This document shows, in pieces, positions 26,860 through 35,687 of a stretch of DNA of 64,000 nt (position 1 is its first letter; each line of letters opens with the position of its first letter). The stretch is from DATBLQ01 sp036555325 (GTDB lineage Bacteria; Pseudomonadota; Alphaproteobacteria; Rhizobiales; Aestuariivirgaceae): positions 1-64,000 of the forward strand of contig DATBLQ010000085.1 of assembly GCA_036555325.1 (NCBI GenBank), written 5' to 3'. Position numbers and translations under genes: made by a program. The notes under the pieces are model-generated. The model saw only the letters and a list, made by a program, of their open reading frames with translations, did not search any database and was not told the DNA's origin.

Positions 26860-27806
26860 GATGGAAACAATCCTTCCGCCATGCTCGCAAGCAGTGCGCC
26901 CAAGAAAACGATGACGCCGAAGTCTCTGTTTGAACGAAAAATTCGCAAACAGTTGTTTGGGTCATCGATGTCGAGCCGCGAAAGTTGCCAGGAAGCGTGG
27001 AACGCAGCGCCCACCACCGCCAGATGAAAATAGATGTTGGCGCCTGCAAGAATACCTGCAAGGTCGATAAGCGCCAGGGAGAAGAAAAAGAATGCCGCAA
27101 GCCAGATTTTCGTTGCCGAGCCGAGTCTGAGGGCAGTTGATTTCACGCCGATCAACGCATCGTCCTCCTTGTCCTGATGCGCATATATGGTGTCGTAGGC
27201 TAAGGTCCAGAAGACGCCGCCCGCATAGAGACATAAGGCAGGCAAATCCAGCCGCCCTGTCACCGCCGACCACCCCAATAGTGCGCCCCAATTGAATGCC
27301 AGCCCGAGAAACAGTTGCGGCCAATGGGTCACTCGTTTCATGAATGGATAGATCGCTACGAGCACCAGCGAAGCCGCTCCGAGCACGATCGAGTAGCGGT
27401 TGAGCTGCAAGAGGATGAAGAGACCCGCTGCGCACAGCACCACGAGGAAGACGATCGCGTTTACAACCGTCACCTGTCCGCTGGGGATGGGCCGCGATTT
27501 GGTTCGCTTGACTTTCGCATCGAGATGACGGTCGGCGATGTCGTTGAGCGTGCAGCCGGCCCCGCGCATGATCACCGCTCCCAGCAGAAATAGCGCCAGG
27601 AGCTTCAGATCCGGCAGTCCGCCGCCTCGGCTCACTTTCGCTAGCGCGATAGACCACCAACCTGGAAGAAGCAGCAGCCACCACCCGATCGGCCGCTCAA
27701 GCCGCGCAAGTCGCGCATAAGGTCGAAAAGTCTGTGGCAGAACCCTGTCGACCCAGTGCCGCCGCACTCGATCGGCGACCGGCTGGTCTTCCGTACGCTG
27801 ACTCAT
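26856..27806 (-). CDS. ubiA: 4-hydroxybenzoate polyprenyltransferase UbiA
   Basis: A 316-residue integral membrane prenyltransferase that attaches the polyprenyl chain to 4-hydroxybenzoate in ubiquinone synthesis. The two aspartate-rich magnesium/diphosphate sites are NDIADRHLDAKVKRTKSRP at about 86-104 and DTIYAHQDKEDD near 210-221. Eight or nine hydrophobic segments are present. It is the first gene of the ubiA-pmbA-cysQ-DUF4170 operon and is divergent from rsmE. Confidence 0.94.
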   Translation of the reverse strand: MSQRTEDQPVADRVRRHWVDRVLPQTFRPYARLARLERPIGWWLLLLPGWWSIALAKVSRGGGLPDLKLLALFLLGAVIMRGAGCTLNDIADRHLDAKVKRTKSRPIPSGQVTVVNAIVFLVVLCAAGLFILLQLNRYSIVLGAASLVLVAIYPFMKRVTHWPQLFLGLAFNWGALLGWSAVTGRLDLPALCLYAGGVFWTLAYDTIYAHQDKEDDALIGVKSTALRLGSATKIWLAAFFFFSLALIDLAGILAGANIYFHLAVVGAAFHASWQLSRLDIDDPNNCLRIFRSNRDFGVIVFLGALLASMAEGLFPS

Positions 27807-27862
27807 AGTATGAGTTGTTAGCGCAATTTCACTTTGCCGGACAATGCGCTAGTTTCAGCACC

Positions 27863-28612
27863 GTGGATACGCAACGAGCCGGCTTCCAGCGCACGCCCAG
27901 GCTATACGTTCCGGCGTCTCTTGCCGCGGGCGAGGCCGTAACGCTGAAGGACCAGCAATCGCACTATCTTCTCCACGTATTGCGCTTGCAGCAAGGAGCA
28001 ACGTTCCGACTGTTCAACGCCGTTGACGGCGAGTGGCTCGCGGAAATCACCTCCGTACGCAAGCGCGATCTCACTTTGAGATGCGATCGCAGGCTGCGTG
28101 AGCCTCAACCTCCGCCCGACATCGATTATCTGTTTGCTCCCCTCAAGCATGCGCGCCTCGACTATCTGGCGCAGAAGGCAACCGAAATGGGAGCAGGGAG
28201 GCTACGGCCGGTAATCACCCGTCGTACGGTTGTCGAACGCGTGAACATGGAGCGGCTGCGCAGCAATGTGATAGAGGCCGCCGAACAATGCAATCTCGTA
28301 GGTCTGCCGCAGGTCATGGAACCGCAAGGCTTGGCCGAGATGATTGCGCAGTGGGATCCCGCTCGACGATTGATCTACTGCGATGAGGCCTCATCCCACA
28401 ACGATCCGCTGTCCGCTCTGCGCGAAATCAAGCCGGGGCCGCTGGCGTTACTCATCGGGCCGGAGGGCGGCTTTGCCCCCGACGAACAGGCTCTGCTGAA
28501 GGCGCAAAGCTTTGTCAGCCCGATTTCGCTGGGCCCCCGCATTATTCGCTCCGATACGGCAGCGGTCGCCGCCTTGGCGCTTCTGCAGGCCACGCTCGGC
28601 GACTGGCGCTAA
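27863..28612 (+). CDS. rsmE: 16S rRNA m3U1498 methyltransferase RsmE
   Basis: A SPOUT-type methyltransferase that makes N3-methyluridine at position 1498 of 16S rRNA. The N-terminal PUA-like part has RLYVPASLAAGEAVTL and HYLLHVLRLQQGATF. The SPOUT knot is seen as LALLIGPEGGFAPDE and ISLGPRIIRSDTAAVAALALLQ. I chose the GTG at 27863 because it gives the usual short lead (VDTQRAGFQRTPRLYV). A longer frame from 27815 is possible but adds 16 residues not typical of the family. It is followed 49 bases on by gshA. Confidence 0.9.
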   Translation: MDTQRAGFQRTPRLYVPASLAAGEAVTLKDQQSHYLLHVLRLQQGATFRLFNAVDGEWLAEITSVRKRDLTLRCDRRLREPQPPPDIDYLFAPLKHARLDYLAQKATEMGAGRLRPVITRRTVVERVNMERLRSNVIEAAEQCNLVGLPQVMEPQGLAEMIAQWDPARRLIYCDEASSHNDPLSALREIKPGPLALLIGPEGGFAPDEQALLKAQSFVSPISLGPRIIRSDTAAVAALALLQATLGDWR

Positions 28613-28661
28613 TCTTATGCCTTGCCCGTAATCTGGCGCCCGGCTAGATCACCACACTCTC

Positions 28662-30068
28662 GTGCCTTTGAAAGAAAGCTTTGCCTTGAGCGGTCCTACC
28701 CCTGATAGTCCGGCAGCGCGTACCCCAATCACCGACAAGTCGCAGCTCGTCGACTTTCTGGCAAACGGCATGCGACCGAAAGAGCAGTGGCGCATCGGTA
28801 CCGAACACGAGAAATTTCCCTTCCTCACCGACACTCTGAAGCCTGTTCCCTACGAGGGAGATCGATCGATCCGCAAGCTTCTCGAAGGGCTCCACGAGCG
28901 CTTCGGTTGGACTCCCATTTATGAAGGCATCAACCTCGTAGCATTGGGCGACCCTTCGGGCGGCGGATCGATCACGCTTGAACCCGGCGGCCAATTTGAG
29001 TTGTCCGGCGCGCCGTTGGAGACATTGCACGATACGTGCGAGGAAGTTCACGCCCATTTGGCGCAGGTGCGGGAAGTGGGAGACGCGCTGGGCATTGGGT
29101 TCTTGGGCCTTGGCTTCTCCCCCAAATGGACGCGCTCCGAGACGCCTGTGATGCCCAAGGGCCGCTACGCCATCATGGCCGCCTACATGAAGCGGAAGGG
29201 AAAGCTTGGCCTCGACATGATGTTTCGCTCCTGCACCGTGCAGGTCAATCTCGACTTCTCCTCAGAAGCCGACATGGTAAGGAAAATGCGAGCATCGCTC
29301 GCCTTGCAGCCGGTCGTGACGGCGCTCTTTGCCAACTCGCCCTTCGAGCACAGCAAGCCGAATGGATTCCGCTCTTACCGATCGGAAGTTTGGCGCGACA
29401 CCGATCCCGACCGAACCGGCATGCTTCCCTTCGTTTTCGAGGAGGGCTTCGGCTTCGAGCGTTATGTCGACTACGCCCTCGATGTGCCGATGTATTTCGT
29501 CTACCGCGACGGCACCTATCACGATGTCGCGGGTGAAAATTTCCGTGAGTTTCTGAAAGGAAATCTGCCTAAGCTGCCTGGGTGGAAGCCGACGCTGAAG
29601 GATTGGTCGGATCATCTGACGACCATTTTTCCCGAAGTGCGCCTGAAGAACTACCTCGAAATGCGCGGCGCCGATTCGGGTCCCTGGCGGCGCCTCTGCG
29701 CCTTGCCCGCTATCTGGACCGGGCTCCTCTATGATTCCGCCTCCCTCGATGGCGCCTTGGAGCTCGTCAAGGACTGGAGTACTGAAGACCGGCAAAACCT
29801 GCGCGATGCTGTTCCGCGCCAGGCGCTTTCAGCCACGATAGGGGGGAGGGAGGTTCGCGCCGTGGCCGCCGATGTCCTGAACCTTTCCCGCGGCGGACTT
29901 GCCCGCCGAAATCTCAAAGGATGCAAGGGCCGCGATGAATCGGCTTTTCTCGACGTTCTGGACGAGATCGTTGCATCGGGCAAGACTCCCGCCGACGATC
30001 TCCTCGCCCTCTATCACGGGCGATGGAACAAGGACATCGACTGCGTCTTCCGCGATTTCGCCTATTGA
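28662..30068 (+). CDS. gshA: Glutamate-cysteine ligase, plant/alphaproteobacterial type
   Basis: A 468-residue glutamate-cysteine ligase of the GCS2 family that resembles plant enzymes and catalyses the first step of glutathione synthesis. Recognition rests on the ATP/glutamate region WRIGTEHEKFPFLT near 42-55, ITLEPGGQFELSGAPLETLH, and the central GLDMMFRSCTVQVNLDFSSE. Length is typical. The proposed start is GTG (MPLKES); no strong ribosome site is seen, and translation could be linked to rsmE upstream. Confidence 0.93.
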   Translation: MPLKESFALSGPTPDSPAARTPITDKSQLVDFLANGMRPKEQWRIGTEHEKFPFLTDTLKPVPYEGDRSIRKLLEGLHERFGWTPIYEGINLVALGDPSGGGSITLEPGGQFELSGAPLETLHDTCEEVHAHLAQVREVGDALGIGFLGLGFSPKWTRSETPVMPKGRYAIMAAYMKRKGKLGLDMMFRSCTVQVNLDFSSEADMVRKMRASLALQPVVTALFANSPFEHSKPNGFRSYRSEVWRDTDPDRTGMLPFVFEEGFGFERYVDYALDVPMYFVYRDGTYHDVAGENFREFLKGNLPKLPGWKPTLKDWSDHLTTIFPEVRLKNYLEMRGADSGPWRRLCALPAIWTGLLYDSASLDGALELVKDWSTEDRQNLRDAVPRQALSATIGGREVRAVAADVLNLSRGGLARRNLKGCKGRDESAFLDVLDEIVASGKTPADDLLALYHGRWNKDIDCVFRDFAY

Positions 30069-30104
30069 GCCTGGCGGCAATCGCCAGCCTGACCTCGCAG
30101 CGTT

Positions 30105-30986
30105 CTACTCTGCCGCCAACACCGGCTGATCGATATGGCCTAGGCTGTCCCGGATGTGTTTTGCCAGTGCCTCGACCGCCGCCCCGGGCTCGCCCGGCGC
30201 ATACAAGAGCCCGATCTCAAAGCTTGGAAGTGGTGGATAGCCGTCGGCCTCGGTCAGAATCCGCATGCCGGGACGCACGCTCAACCGAGGAATGGCGCTG
30301 ACTGCCAGGCCTGAAATCACTGCAGCTTTGATCGCGTTGGAATTGGCGCTCGCATAGGCGATCCGATACCGCCTCTTCCAGCTGTCCAGTTGTTCGAATG
30401 CAATTTGACGCCACGCGCAGCCGACTTGCTCGACTGCCAGCGGAATTTCGTCGCGTTCGTGGACATTGTGTCGGAGAGAGGTAACCCACACGAGCGGCTC
30501 GCGTCTTACCACCTCCATTCCTTTCGTTTGGGCCTCGACGCTGATCAGCGACAGATCCATCTTCCCCTGTGAAGTGAGCTCCATCAGCCTTGCGCTTCCA
30601 TGGCAATCCACATCGACCTGCACCAGCGGATGGGTTCGTGAGAACCGCACCAGGAATTCCGGCAGCATGCTGTCCGAATAGTCGTCGGGCACTCCGAACC
30701 GGACGACGCCGGTGAGCCCCGGTTTGGCGAAGCTGATGACCGCTTCATCGTTGAGCCGCACGATGCGCCGCGCATAGTCGAGAAGCCGTTCCCCATCGGC
30801 CGTGAGTCGGTTCTGTCGGCCCTCCCTTTGAAACACCGGCCTGCCGAGAACGTCCTCGAGCCGTTTCATCTGCATGCTGACCGCGCCTTGGGTTTTGTTG
30901 ACCTCGTCCGCCGCACGGGCGAACCCTCCGGTTTCCGCAATGGCGATAAACGTTTTCAGAAGGTCCATATCCAAATTGGGTCGCAT
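30105..30986 (-). CDS. LysR-family transcription regulator
   Basis: A 293-residue LysR regulator. The N-terminal helix-turn-helix covers about residues 5-62, with LLKTFIAIAETGGFARAADE and TQGAVSMQMKRLE. The C-terminal substrate-binding domain follows (GVPDDYSDSMLPEFLVRFS). The effector is not known. It is divergent from the second DUF1127 gene, with a roughly 110-base AT-richer region between them, so that gene is the most likely target. It is convergent with gshA. Confidence 0.88.
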   Translation of the reverse strand: MRPNLDMDLLKTFIAIAETGGFARAADEVNKTQGAVSMQMKRLEDVLGRPVFQREGRQNRLTADGERLLDYARRIVRLNDEAVISFAKPGLTGVVRFGVPDDYSDSMLPEFLVRFSRTHPLVQVDVDCHGSARLMELTSQGKMDLSLISVEAQTKGMEVVRREPLVWVTSLRHNVHERDEIPLAVEQVGCAWRQIAFEQLDSWKRRYRIAYASANSNAIKAAVISGLAVSAIPRLSVRPGMRILTEADGYPPLPSFEIGLLYAPGEPGAAVEALAKHIRDSLGHIDQPVLAAE

Positions 30987-31010
30987 GGGGCACTCTCATC
31001 AGAATAATTG

Positions 31011-31030
31011 ATGTTTATTGTAAAATACAT
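31011..31030. promoter_or_regulatory. Candidate LysR-type binding site
   Basis: An imperfect 20-base inverted repeat ATGTTTATTG/TAAAATACAT (7 of 10 positions paired) lies 25 bases upstream of the LysR gene start, in the divergent region before the DUF1127 gene. The flanks also hold TTGAT and ATCAA half-sites. LysR sites are usually partial dyads of this sort; binding is inferred. Confidence 0.35.
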
Positions 31031-31154
31031 TCGTTAGATTAATCAAGTCCAACGTCGTATATTTCATTCACGATGGGTACAGGATCTGCGTGCATAAATG
31101 GCAGACCCACAACCCAAGGGAAACATCCTTTCCCGGATTAAGAGAGCGATTACA

Positions 31155-31412
31155 ATGCGTGAATATGCTTTGAACCAGGCCGACCAGCAGTACCACGGAT
31201 CATTCCTGGGAAAATTCCGCCAGTATGCAAAGAACTGGTTGCGGCGGAAGATGCTGAAGGAAGTCAGCGATCTCGATGATCACATTCTGAAGGACATCGG
31301 GCTCGAACGCCAAGAGCTTCTCGAGGCCCTGACCCTGCCGCTGGCCTATGACCCTTTTGGCGAGGTCCATAGGCGCGTCCTGGCCAACCGTCGCCGCCTC
31401 GGCCACTGCTAG
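31155..31412 (+). CDS. Second DUF1127 domain small protein
   Basis: An 85-residue DUF1127 protein counted from the ATG at 31155; the frame is open to an ATG at 31098, which would add 19 residues. I prefer 31155 because it aligns with the first DUF1127 protein: MREYALNQA here, MREYILHQA at 17802. The conserved core is WLRRKMLKEVSDLDDHILKDIG, near residues 32-53 in this numbering (basic part WLRRKMLKEV, then DLDDHILKDIG). It is divergent from a LysR regulator, whereas the first copy is divergent from a MocR-type regulator. Function unknown. Confidence 0.75.
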   Translation: MREYALNQADQQYHGSFLGKFRQYAKNWLRRKMLKEVSDLDDHILKDIGLERQELLEALTLPLAYDPFGEVHRRVLANRRRLGHC

Positions 31413-31457
31413 GAGCCATCTGGCCGGGCCCACCCTTGAGGAACCCTTTAAGGGGTC

Positions 31458-32138
31458 TCACCTCAGCAGATCCCTGAAAAGGTCCTCAAGCCTCGGCTCG
31501 CGTCTATAGCTTCGCCGTCTGCGGCTGCGCCTATATCCGTAGGTTCCACGACTATATCCGTAGGTTCTACGTCTCCGGCGCGGGAGCAGCCTGTTGACCA
31601 CCGCCCGAGCGATTGCCGTTCCAACGGCAGCGATGAAGATACTAAGAATGCCGGGCTTGGCGTCTCCAAGGGTCGCTTGCCCGCTATTCGCACCAGCGGC
31701 CGGCTCCTTGCTTCCCCCGTCCTCCTGGCGATAGCGCTTGCTCAACACGGCGAGAACGAGCGAGGCCGCAATCGGCTGGAGTTCCTCCATCGTGGTCTTG
31801 TCGATCAAGAGGGCTTGCGCTGTGGACCGCGCCTGGTTTCGTGCCGCCTCATCGGAACCATAGATGCTCATGAGGATTGCAGCGCCGTCTTCGCGCACCT
31901 CCGCACTTGTGAGATCGCCGTTGCGCAGGAGGTCGCCTTCGTTGTCTTCCAAGAGATCCAGCAATCGCTGGAACTCATCGGGATCGGTCGCCTTGTCGCG
32001 CAGCCGCGCCGCGATTGGCGGACAGAGTGCTTCCGTGGCGCGCCTCGCATCCGAGGGAGCAATGCCTGCAAGCTCGCCGATCTTTCTGAACAGCTGACCT
32101 CCCTGAGCTTGCTCGAGCACCTCCAACACCGCCATCAT
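31458..32138 (-). CDS. DUF937-like protein with arginine-rich tail
   Basis: A 226-residue protein. The N-terminal 130 or so residues resemble DUF937, an all-alpha family of unknown function (LLEDNEGDLLRNGDL, then DGAAILMSIYGSDE). A hydrophobic segment ILSIFIAAVGTAIARAVV follows near 165-182. The end is extremely basic and carries a 7-residue repeat TYGYSRG/TYGYRRS. I chose the ATG at 32138 because GGAGG stands five bases upstream; a start 19 codons earlier would overlap the MATE gene end. It could be the last gene of the tldD-HAD-MATE transcript. The tail might bind nucleic acid or lipid; this is a guess from charge. Confidence 0.6.
   Translation of the reverse strand: MMAVLEVLEQAQGGQLFRKIGELAGIAPSDARRATEALCPPIAARLRDKATDPDEFQRLLDLLEDNEGDLLRNGDLTSAEVREDGAAILMSIYGSDEAARNQARSTAQALLIDKTTMEELQPIAASLVLAVLSKRYRQEDGGSKEPAAGANSGQATLGDAKPGILSIFIAAVGTAIARAVVNRLLPRRRRRTYGYSRGTYGYRRSRRRRSYRREPRLEDLFRDLLR
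31531..31572. repeat. 21-base tandem repeat inside the DUF937-like gene
   Basis: Two adjacent 21-base units (31531-31551 and 31552-31572) differ at only two positions. They encode the two 7-residue repeats in the basic tail, so the reading frame is kept. Confidence 0.85.
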
Positions 32139-32184
32139 GGGCCTCCGACACTTTCGATCCAGTCTACCGCCGCGGAAATTTGCT

Positions 32185-33552
32185 TCAAGCCGCACCCCGG
32201 TTGAGACGGCTTACCACCGCAAATGCCCAAATCGTCGACACCACGCCAAAGATCACCGATCCCGCGCCGATGCCGATCAGAATGCCCTCCGCTCCCCACA
32301 GCGACGCTCCCCACACAACCAGCGGAATAGTGCCGATTGTCGCTTTGCCCCAGTTCGTCAGCGTTGAGTAAGTGGCACGATTGGTATTGTTGAACAATGC
32401 ATTGGCCACGAACTGCGCCCCCGCGAAAGCCCAAGTCCAGGAAATGACGGTGCAAAAGAAGATTACAAGTTCCCTTGTCTCGCCCTGTGCATTGAAGAGC
32501 GAGGCAACTTGCTCCCGCAGCAATAACAAGAGCGTGCAGGTCGTCATCGTATAGATGCCATTGAACTTGAGCGCATCCCACAGCGTTTGCCGCACTCGAT
32601 CGAATTTTTGCGCGCCGATATTTTGACCGATGATCGGTCCGACGGATCCGCTGAGGGCAAAAATGATGCCGAAAGCCACCGGCACCAATCTTCCAATGAT
32701 GGCAATGGCTGCCACCGCATCGTCTCCGAAAGGCGCGGTTGCTGCTGTCATATAGGCATTGGCGAAAGGTGTGGCGAGCTGAGTGAGCATGATAGGCCCT
32801 GCCACCGCCAGTATCGCAGGCAGATCTTGGAACAGCCGCTCGATGTTCGGCGGTGCAAGGAACTGGTGTACCCTTTGGACGCTGAGCCATCCGACGATGA
32901 ACGCACCACAGTAGCCCGTCAGTGTGGCTATTGCTGCGCCGCGGATACCAAGCCCCAGACCGAAGATCAGTATTGGATCGAGGACCGCTGTTATCACGGC
33001 AATGACTAGCGTGATGTACATCGCCCGCTTCGCATCGCCGAGCCCCCGCAGGATGAAGCTGAAGCACACCGCCCCGCCGAGCAGCGTGAAACCCGGACAC
33101 AGGATGCGCACATAGAGCCTCGCCAGTTCCAAGGCTTCTCCCTTTGCCCCCAGCAGCATCAGCAGCTGATCGGCGAAGAGCGCCACGAGACCGGCGATCG
33201 TGAATGAGACGAACAGCGAAAAAATCGTGGCGCTCGTCGCGAAATTGCGCGCCTCTTCCACCCGGCCGGCACCGAGATTTCGCGCCACGAGCGCCGCAGC
33301 GGCGATCCCTGTGCCGATGGAAACAGCCAAATTGGTGAAGGCCAGCGTGCCCGCAAAGCCGATTGCTGCGGTCACTTCCGTCTTTTTGAGAAGGTTTAGG
33401 AAAAACAGGTCGATGAGATCGACGAAGAACATCGCCATGAGGCCGAAGGCGCCGGTGAGCGTCATCCTCACCACGTGCCGCATCGTCGAGCCTGAGACGA
33501 ACCTTGCCCGTGTTGTCGGGCGCGGTTCACCGCGCGCGTTTGTGTCGTCCAT
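32185..33552 (-). CDS. MATE family efflux transporter
   Basis: A 455-residue multidrug and toxin extrusion (MATE) transporter of the inner membrane, expected to exchange cations (Na+ or H+) for drugs or metabolites. About twelve hydrophobic segments are present. Family-typical parts are FVDLIDLFFLNLL near the start, ALVARNLGAGRVEEARN and the second-half repeat GPIIGQNIGAQKFDRVR. The start overlaps nothing and lies two bases after the HAD gene stop, so it is probably in the same transcript as HAD and tldD. Confidence 0.9.
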   Translation of the reverse strand: MDDTNARGEPRPTTRARFVSGSTMRHVVRMTLTGAFGLMAMFFVDLIDLFFLNLLKKTEVTAAIGFAGTLAFTNLAVSIGTGIAAAALVARNLGAGRVEEARNFATSATIFSLFVSFTIAGLVALFADQLLMLLGAKGEALELARLYVRILCPGFTLLGGAVCFSFILRGLGDAKRAMYITLVIAVITAVLDPILIFGLGLGIRGAAIATLTGYCGAFIVGWLSVQRVHQFLAPPNIERLFQDLPAILAVAGPIMLTQLATPFANAYMTAATAPFGDDAVAAIAIIGRLVPVAFGIIFALSGSVGPIIGQNIGAQKFDRVRQTLWDALKFNGIYTMTTCTLLLLLREQVASLFNAQGETRELVIFFCTVISWTWAFAGAQFVANALFNNTNRATYSTLTNWGKATIGTIPLVVWGASLWGAEGILIGIGAGSVIFGVVSTIWAFAVVSRLNRGAA

Positions 33553-33554
33553 GA

Positions 33555-34178
33555 CTAGGGTATAAGGCCCATAGCCAGGGCTTCGCGCAATAGCTCTTCA
33601 TAGGATGTGAAATGATGGCCCAGCAATCCGGCCCTCACCGCAGCTTCCATATTGGCCGCGTTGTCATCGATGTAAAAGCATTGATCTGCCTTCGACCCCA
33701 GCCGCTCGACCAATCGCGAATAGACGATTGGAGCTGGTTTGCGTGCATGAAATTCGCAGCTGCAGTAGAACTCCCTGCCGAAGATCGCATGCGCCTCGGG
33801 AAAGACCTGCCTAAGCGATTTCTTCATGAGCCATCCATTGTTGGAGAAGAGGACCAGCCGCGACCGCTCCTTCATGGTTTTGGCTAGGGCGATCATCCTT
33901 TGATCAGGAGCAATCCCGGCCCGGCAGGCCGCGATCCATTGCTCCTCCGCAATCCTGAAGCCCAGTCTTTTCCCGAACTCTTCAAGATAGGCATCCGCAT
34001 CGGCGAAATATCCCGCATCGGATCGATCCTCAAACCCCGATTCCCAGATAGCGGCTCGTATGGCGTGCGCAGGCTTCCCTGTGTAGTCGGTGAGCGCGCC
34101 GATCCGCTTGTCGAGGTCATAGCGGCAAAGCACGTCATTCATGTCGAAGATGACGACAAGCTGCGTCGGCTGTGGCAT
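33555..34178 (-). CDS. HAD-superfamily hydrolase, subfamily IA
   Basis: A 207-residue haloacid dehalogenase-like protein. Motif I reads FDMNDVLCRYD, motif II LVLFSNNGW, motif III is the lysine in HARKPAPIVYS, and motif IV is FYIDDNAANMEAA. In motif I the usual second aspartate (general acid/base) is asparagine (DMN). Relatives with DxG or DxN here occur, so this may be a phosphatase variant, a dehalogenase-like enzyme or an inactive form. It abuts tldD directly (stop and start adjacent), which points to co-expression. Confidence 0.82.
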   Translation of the reverse strand: MPQPTQLVVIFDMNDVLCRYDLDKRIGALTDYTGKPAHAIRAAIWESGFEDRSDAGYFADADAYLEEFGKRLGFRIAEEQWIAACRAGIAPDQRMIALAKTMKERSRLVLFSNNGWLMKKSLRQVFPEAHAIFGREFYCSCEFHARKPAPIVYSRLVERLGSKADQCFYIDDNAANMEAAVRAGLLGHHFTSYEELLREALAMGLIP

Positions 34179-35606
34179 TCACGCCGCCGTTCCACCCACC
34201 GTGATCTTGTCGAGCCGCAGAGTTGGCTGTCCAACGCCCACCGGCACGCCTTGACCCTGCTTGCCGCAGGTTCCGATGCCGGAGTCGAGCTTCATGTCGT
34301 TGCCGACCATTGAAATGCGGGTGAGTGCATCGGCACCGCTGCCGATGAGCATTGCTCCTTTGACCGGCGCGCTGATTCTTCCTTTCTCGATCAGATACGC
34401 CTGCGTACAGGAGAACACGAATTTTCCGCTGGTGATATCCACCTGTCCGCCGCCGAAATTGACTGCATAAAGGCCCTTATCGACCGAAGCGATGATTTCG
34501 CCGGGATCCCGTTCGCCCGGCAGCATGATCGTGTTGGTCATGCGCGGCATCGGCGAATGCGCAAACGACTGACGCCGCCCGTTACCGGTCGCCGCCACAC
34601 CCATTAAACGCGCGTTGAGCCGGTCTTGCATGAAGCCCACCAATATGCCGTTGTCGATCAGCACGGTGCGCTTGGTCGGCGTCCCTTCGTCATCGAAACT
34701 GAGCGATCCGCGCCGCGCCTCGATCGTTCCGTCGTCGACCACCGTGATCCCTTGAGCGGCGATCCGGCGGCCCATCAGATCAGAAAATGCGCTGGTCTTC
34801 TTTCGGTTGAAGTCGCCCTCCAACCCATGCCCGATTGCCTCATGCAGCAGAATGCCCGGCCAGCCCGGTCCAAGCACGACGTCCATCTCCCCGGCCGGTG
34901 CGGCGATCGCCTCAAGCGCGGTGAGGCTTTGACGCAGCGCCTCTTGCACTGCCGCCTGCCAGGTCTCTTCGCTGAGAAATGCCCCATAGCTCGAGCGGCC
35001 GCCCATGCCATAGGTCCCGGTTTCCTGACGGGCTCCACTGCCTGTCACCACCGAGACATTGAAGCGGACAAGCGGCCTTATGTCTCTCGCACGGAAACCA
35101 TCCGGACGGATGATTTCAACCGCCTGGCAATCGCCCGTGAGTGAAACTGAGACCTGCCGGACTCGGTTGTCGAGCGCACGCGCGAACGAGTCCGCCTCCC
35201 GCAGAAGCTTCACTTTTGCGGCGAAATCCATGCTGCTGATGGGGTTGAGATCGCTGTAGAGCTTCCTGTTGGTCATCTGCGGTGGCAGCGAAAAGCTTGC
35301 TCCGCTCCCCTGTGTCACCGCTTTCACGGTCTTGGCGGCGCGCTTCAGAGCGTCTTCGGAAATTTCGCTGCTATGCGCGTAAGCCGTGGTCTCGCCTTTG
35401 ACGGCCCGTAATCCGAAACCTTGCGTCGTATCGAAGGCAGCGCTTTTCAGCTTGCCGTCATCGAAGACCATGGATTCCGACTGCCGGTACTCAAGGAACA
35501 GCTCGCCATCCTCGGCAGTATCGAGGGCGTCCCGAAGGATTGTTGCGCTCCTGCCGGGGTCAAGGTCTTGGAAAACGCTGAAAGCTTGCGGTTCGGGGAT
35601 AGGCAA
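34179..35606 (-). CDS. tldD: TldD metalloprotease subunit
   Basis: A 475-residue TldD, the zinc-bearing partner of TldE/PmbA. The zinc motif HEAIGHGLEGDF (HExxxH) is near residue 250. Other family features are GFGLRAVKGETTAYAHSSE near the N-terminus, NGILVGFMQDRLNARLMG, and the end SGIGTCGKQGQGVPVGVGQPTLRLD. The heterodimer trims unstructured peptides. Here tldD heads a transcript with a HAD protein and a MATE exporter, while pmbA sits in the ubiA operon on the same strand. Confidence 0.94.
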   Translation of the reverse strand: MPIPEPQAFSVFQDLDPGRSATILRDALDTAEDGELFLEYRQSESMVFDDGKLKSAAFDTTQGFGLRAVKGETTAYAHSSEISEDALKRAAKTVKAVTQGSGASFSLPPQMTNRKLYSDLNPISSMDFAAKVKLLREADSFARALDNRVRQVSVSLTGDCQAVEIIRPDGFRARDIRPLVRFNVSVVTGSGARQETGTYGMGGRSSYGAFLSEETWQAAVQEALRQSLTALEAIAAPAGEMDVVLGPGWPGILLHEAIGHGLEGDFNRKKTSAFSDLMGRRIAAQGITVVDDGTIEARRGSLSFDDEGTPTKRTVLIDNGILVGFMQDRLNARLMGVAATGNGRRQSFAHSPMPRMTNTIMLPGERDPGEIIASVDKGLYAVNFGGGQVDITSGKFVFSCTQAYLIEKGRISAPVKGAMLIGSGADALTRISMVGNDMKLDSGIGTCGKQGQGVPVGVGQPTLRLDKITVGGTAA

Positions 35607-35687
35607 GGGACCTCCTCGGACGGAAGTGCGTGGACCGAATCCCTCCCAATGTAGGCACGCCGGCGCTGCTTCGCCAGCCGCTTCGGC

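Noticed and set aside
32135..33100. Second minus-strand frame of 321 codons over the MATE gene
   Set aside because: Same strand but a different frame from the MATE protein, which has clear membrane helices and family motifs; the other reading does not.
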